Shown here: positions 61,467 through 64,000 of the stretch, one piece after another
How the letters are laid out: every line of letters starts with the position of its first letter
How positions within the stretch are numbered: position 1 is the stretch's first letter
Assembly (NCBI RefSeq): GCF_004683905.1
Contig: NZ_CP038438.1
Location: forward strand, 1,736,001 to 1,800,000
From: Pseudomonas fluorescens
GTDB taxonomy: Bacteria; Pseudomonadota; Gammaproteobacteria; Pseudomonadales; Pseudomonadaceae
Direction: 5' to 3'
DNA length: 64,000 bases
The notes under the pieces: model-generated
What the model was told of the DNA's origin: nothing
What the model saw: the letters and a program-made list of their open reading frames with translations, nothing else
The model's database searches: none
Position numbers and translations under genes: made by a program

Positions 61467-62744
61467 ATGGCTCCGAAAGCGGTACCAACGAAAAAAGCAA
61501 AGAATTCTCCTTCTGAAAAGGGTCGAGAGACCGAGCTTAAGGGACCTGCACTCAATTTGCCCGAAGGATCATCCCAAGAAATTGAACCCTCGCGATTATT
61601 ACTTGATCCGCACAATCTCAGGCTTTTAGAACGGGTGGGGGATATTTATAAGATCCTGGATGTAAAGCTTTTTGGTCAGCCAGCTATTCAGGATAAGCTT
61701 TATGGGGTTGTGAATGGAGAGCCACGTTTTGATATAGAGTCTCTCGCAACTTCAATAGAAAATAACGGTTTTTTGAAGCATGAAAGGTTAATTGTTGCAA
61801 AGTACGATGGCGACAAGTTTTTGGTGCTTGAGGGGAATCGTAGGGTTACCGCGGTACGTAGACTTTTCAATGACTCAGGGCCAAATCATGAAAAGCTTCG
61901 TCCACAAGTTAGAGAGTCACTTAGAACACTTCCTTGTTTTGTTTTGGAAGGTCCCGTTATAGATGGTAGCGCGAAGCAACTTGAGAAGTATCGACGCGCT
62001 TCTGAAATATATATCGGTATGCGCCATTTGATGGGGGCGAAAAGTTGGGAGCCAGCGAGCCGCTATGAATTTCAGTCTCGACTGATTTTTGAAGATGGCT
62101 GGAGTGTGGCACAGGTTGCTGATCGCTTTGGACGTAAAAAATCGGAAGTGCTGCGCGATCTGAAAGCGCACGTGTTGTATAAAGATTTTCTGGCTTTTGA
62201 AAAGAGATCTTCAGTAAAACACACATTGACCTATAACGCATTCTCAGAGGCGGCAAGAGCACCTGCGATATCTAGGTGGTTAGGCTGGTCTGAAAAAGAC
62301 ATGAGCTATGTTAATAGCGCTAGTGAAGATGTGTTTTTTCACTATCTATTGAACAAGCTGGCTGTGGAGACAAATAATCTCGAAGATCAAGAGGATAGTG
62401 GCGGTACAGAAGTTTCGGCAGAGATGGCAGTTCGTCGTCTTCGTGAAATGTTGAAGCTCGAAGACAGTTCGGTATTAGAAGCTTTAGCTGATCGTGACTT
62501 TCGGTCGGCGGAAATATTTTTTGAGGAGAGGAAAGAAGGAGAGCTTTCCAAGAAAATCGCAATGTTCATCAGGACATTGAAGAGGACTCCTACGGATGAT
62601 TTAATAGAGTCGCCTGAAACTAAACAAAAACTCGAAGAATTGAAGGGCCAGGTTACAAGAATGTTAGCGGTGATCAATGCTTTGTCGGAGGTGCAGTCAC
62701 AACTCCAAGGTTCATTGTCAGAGGTAAACAATGGCGCTGACTGA
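61467..62744 (+). CDS. ParB/Srx-type protein of an AT-rich cassette
   Basis: The 425 residues begin with a Lys-rich tail. A ParB/sulfiredoxin-like domain (about 35-170) follows, with the core motif LEGNRRVTAVRRL (EGNRR at 122-126, the family nucleotide-binding box), then a helix-turn-helix (about 209-235, WSVAQVADRFGRKKSEVLRD), and the end is a helical, charged C-terminus with a coiled stretch (KLEELKGQVTRML). It is not chromosomal ParB: there is no parA beside it. The DNA is clearly AT-rich compared with both flanks. It overlaps the next gene by 14 bases. The likely role is DNA recognition or NTP-driven control in a defence unit; this is inference. Confidence 0.75.
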   Translation: MAPKAVPTKKAKNSPSEKGRETELKGPALNLPEGSSQEIEPSRLLLDPHNLRLLERVGDIYKILDVKLFGQPAIQDKLYGVVNGEPRFDIESLATSIENNGFLKHERLIVAKYDGDKFLVLEGNRRVTAVRRLFNDSGPNHEKLRPQVRESLRTLPCFVLEGPVIDGSAKQLEKYRRASEIYIGMRHLMGAKSWEPASRYEFQSRLIFEDGWSVAQVADRFGRKKSEVLRDLKAHVLYKDFLAFEKRSSVKHTLTYNAFSEAARAPAISRWLGWSEKDMSYVNSASEDVFFHYLLNKLAVETNNLEDQEDSGGTEVSAEMAVRRLREMLKLEDSSVLEALADRDFRSAEIFFEERKEGELSKKIAMFIRTLKRTPTDDLIESPETKQKLEELKGQVTRMLAVINALSEVQSQLQGSLSEVNNGAD

Positions 62745-63678
62745 AGCAGAGATTTCCGTTGTCGTTAAAGCAGCAAAAAAATTGGCTATCGATGCACCAG
62801 AAGTTTCAGTTGAAAGTTTTTACGGAAGTGAGCTTAACCTGAGTCCGGTGCAGTTGGCGGCAGCGTTTCCCGATCCTGATCCCGGCGGAGAAGTGGCAAT
62901 TGCAGTCAGTCATCTTTCTCTCGCGCGTGAGCAAATATTGCGAGATAAGTGTGAGGTTGCAGAGTTTGTAGTTTACTCGGGGGTTAATGGTAATAGTGTT
63001 ATTTCCGGGCTCTGTACTTATCTTTCTAGGGTGCAATTGTCTAGTTCGTATCCTTCTGATTTTTTAGAGCGTATAAAAAAACATAAGAATATAAGGGCGG
63101 CACTGCTTAATATTGATAAGGGGCATGATCTCGAGGTCGTTGCGGCAGCCATTCTATCTGAAGCTTGTTTTTTTGGGGCTGCCACGAAGGGGTCTGGAGA
63201 CCAAGGTGTGGATGCGATTGCCTGGAATCATCTCGTGGATATCGAGGAAGCTTTTTCGCATGGAACAGTAGGGGGAGGGTTGGTTAGAGCCGGTCAAAAG
63301 GTAATGATTGTCGCATCCTCCAAGGCTGCCATTAATAGCAATTTTGATAATCCAAAGGTTATTAATCCTGCTCATATTAGGGAGTTGATTGGCGGGTGGC
63401 TGATTCAAAGAAGTGAAAGTGGGAATTGGCGGGAGTTTGGTATTCAGATGTTGACGCCGCTTCAGTTGGTTCTAGTAACAACGTACCGTCTTAGTCCCGC
63501 TTCTAAAGATGAGTGTCAGAAGTTGGGTGTACAGGTTTGGGGTATTGCTGAGTTAATCTATTTAATTTGCAGATATGCACCATCGTCAGTCTTTCAGCGA
63601 GGTGGGAAGTTTGTTTTTTCTCCAGCTAAATTTAATGAGTGGTGGCAGGCTAAGTCGCATTCGCGAGTTAGCCCTTAA
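62731..63678 (+). CDS. Mrr-like restriction nuclease (predicted)
   Basis: The 315 residues contain a core like the Mrr-type PD-(D/E)XK nuclease: GHDLEVVAAAILSEACF (Glu135), then KGSGDQGVDAIAW (Asp161), then the strand VMIVASSKAA with Lys198. The usual Gln or Glu two residues before the Lys is Ser196, so the site is slightly unusual. The N-terminal 130 residues are helical and not recognised; the C-terminus (WGIAELIYLICRYAPSS) looks like the end of the nuclease fold. AGAGG lies before the ATG. It is AT-rich like its partner, and a terminator follows. Confidence 0.65.
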   Translation: MALTEAEISVVVKAAKKLAIDAPEVSVESFYGSELNLSPVQLAAAFPDPDPGGEVAIAVSHLSLAREQILRDKCEVAEFVVYSGVNGNSVISGLCTYLSRVQLSSSYPSDFLERIKKHKNIRAALLNIDKGHDLEVVAAAILSEACFFGAATKGSGDQGVDAIAWNHLVDIEEAFSHGTVGGGLVRAGQKVMIVASSKAAINSNFDNPKVINPAHIRELIGGWLIQRSESGNWREFGIQMLTPLQLVLVTTYRLSPASKDECQKLGVQVWGIAELIYLICRYAPSSVFQRGGKFVFSPAKFNEWWQAKSHSRVSP

Positions 63679-63686
63679 TTAGGAGC

Positions 63687-63715
63687 AAGGCGACCTTTTC
63701 AGGTCGCCTTTTTCG
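63687..63715 (+). terminator. Terminator behind the Mrr-like gene
   Basis: AAGGCGACC pairs with GGTCGCCTT around a six-base loop and is followed by a T run. It also lies just downstream of the convergent sulfate-binding protein gene. Confidence 0.88.
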
Positions 63716-63728
63716 TTTTGCTCAAGCC

Positions 63729-64000
63729 TTACTGGCCGGTATAGATCTGATCAAAGATCCCGCCATCATTGAAGTGGGTCTTCTGCACCGAACGCCAGTC
63801 GCCGAAGGTTTTCTCCACCGACAGGAAATCGACTTTCGGGAAACGGTCGGTGTACTTCGCCAGCACTGCCGGGTCCCGTGGACGCAGGTAGTTGGCGGCG
63901 GCGATTTCCTGACCTTCCGGCGACCACAGGTATTTCAGGTATTCATCGGCGGCGGCGCGGGTGCCTTTTTTGTCGACCACTTTGTCGACCACCGACACCG
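63729..64000 (-). CDS. sbp: Sulfate-binding protein, C-terminal part (start outside window)
   Basis: The last about 90 residues of a periplasmic sulfate/thiosulfate-binding protein of the ABC uptake system are visible: AAADEYLKYLWSPEGQEIAAANYLRPRDP, VDFLSVEKTFGDWRSVQKTHFNDGGIFDQIYTGQ. The family and position in pseudomonads make Sbp the best call; CysP is the alternative. The 5' end lies beyond the window. Confidence 0.88.
   Translation of the reverse strand, partial: VSVVDKVVDKKGTRAAADEYLKYLWSPEGQEIAAANYLRPRDPAVLAKYTDRFPKVDFLSVEKTFGDWRSVQKTHFNDGGIFDQIYTGQ

Noticed and set aside
61467..62744. Chromosome-partition ParB
   Set aside because: There is no parA partner or parS-like repeat nearby, the DNA is AT-rich and the gene is coupled to a nuclease-like gene.

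Overview
The window is a chromosomal segment of a Pseudomonas of the fluorescens group. The gene order (flagellin, cap, FleQ/FleSR regulators, fliE-J, fliK, fliL-flhB, flhA-flhF-fleN-fliA, che/mot, ccm) is that of fluorescent pseudomonads, the flagellar genes are GC-rich, and the intergenic REP elements are the typical Pseudomonas type. Almost all of the first 49.6 kb is one flagellar and chemotaxis supercluster on the + strand.

Layout. 1-3.2 kb: end of fliC, flaG, fliD, fliS and a FliT-like chaperone. 3.35-7.5 kb: the regulators fleQ, fleS and fleR. 7.7-13.5 kb: fliEFGHIJ (basal body, motor switch, export ATPase). 13.5-14.3 kb: an insertion behind fliJ carrying an orphan gene and a duplicated fliJ 3' end. 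14.3-16.7 kb: the HptB output pathway (hsbA, hsbR, hptB). 16.8-23.9 kb: fliK and fliLMNOPQR-flhB. 24-30.2 kb: an accessory hotspot between flhB and flhA. 30.4-35.6 kb: flhA, flhF, fleN, fliA. 35.75-45.0 kb: cheYZAB, motCD, parC, parP, cheW and a DUF2802 gene. 45.2-47.7 kb: an orphan lipoprotein with deacetylase, lectin and FG-GAP-like parts. 47.7-49.6 kb (- strand): fhlB and a second FliK-like gene. 49.8-56.8 kb: the cytochrome c maturation operon ccmABCDEFGHI. 56.8-61.2 kb: small lipoprotein, LysR regulator, hicAB, MFS transporter and a periplasmic protein. 61.2-63.7 kb: an AT-rich two-gene ParB/Mrr-like cassette. The window ends inside a sulfate-binding protein gene.

The regulatory logic can be read directly. 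Good sigma-54 (-24/-12) promoters precede fleSR, fliE, fliK, fliL and flhA, as expected for the FleQ/FleR hierarchy, and a good sigma-28 promoter precedes fliS, the sigma factor itself being encoded by fliA. REP elements and a few strong terminators punctuate the units.

Three things stand out. (1) Two nearly identical DUF6124 genes each have a C4-type antisense RNA in their own leader. The two antisense seed segments differ completely between the copies, yet each still matches its own target, one of which lies at the ribosome-binding site. (2) Four unrelated orphan genes share a palindrome (core CTGTCAGATCTGACAG) about 75-130 bp upstream of their starts, suggesting a common regulator. (3) A foreign, AT-rich operon pairs a ParB/Srx-type DNA-binding protein with an Mrr-like nuclease, a candidate defence system. 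Functions are inferred from sequence only; no database search was run.
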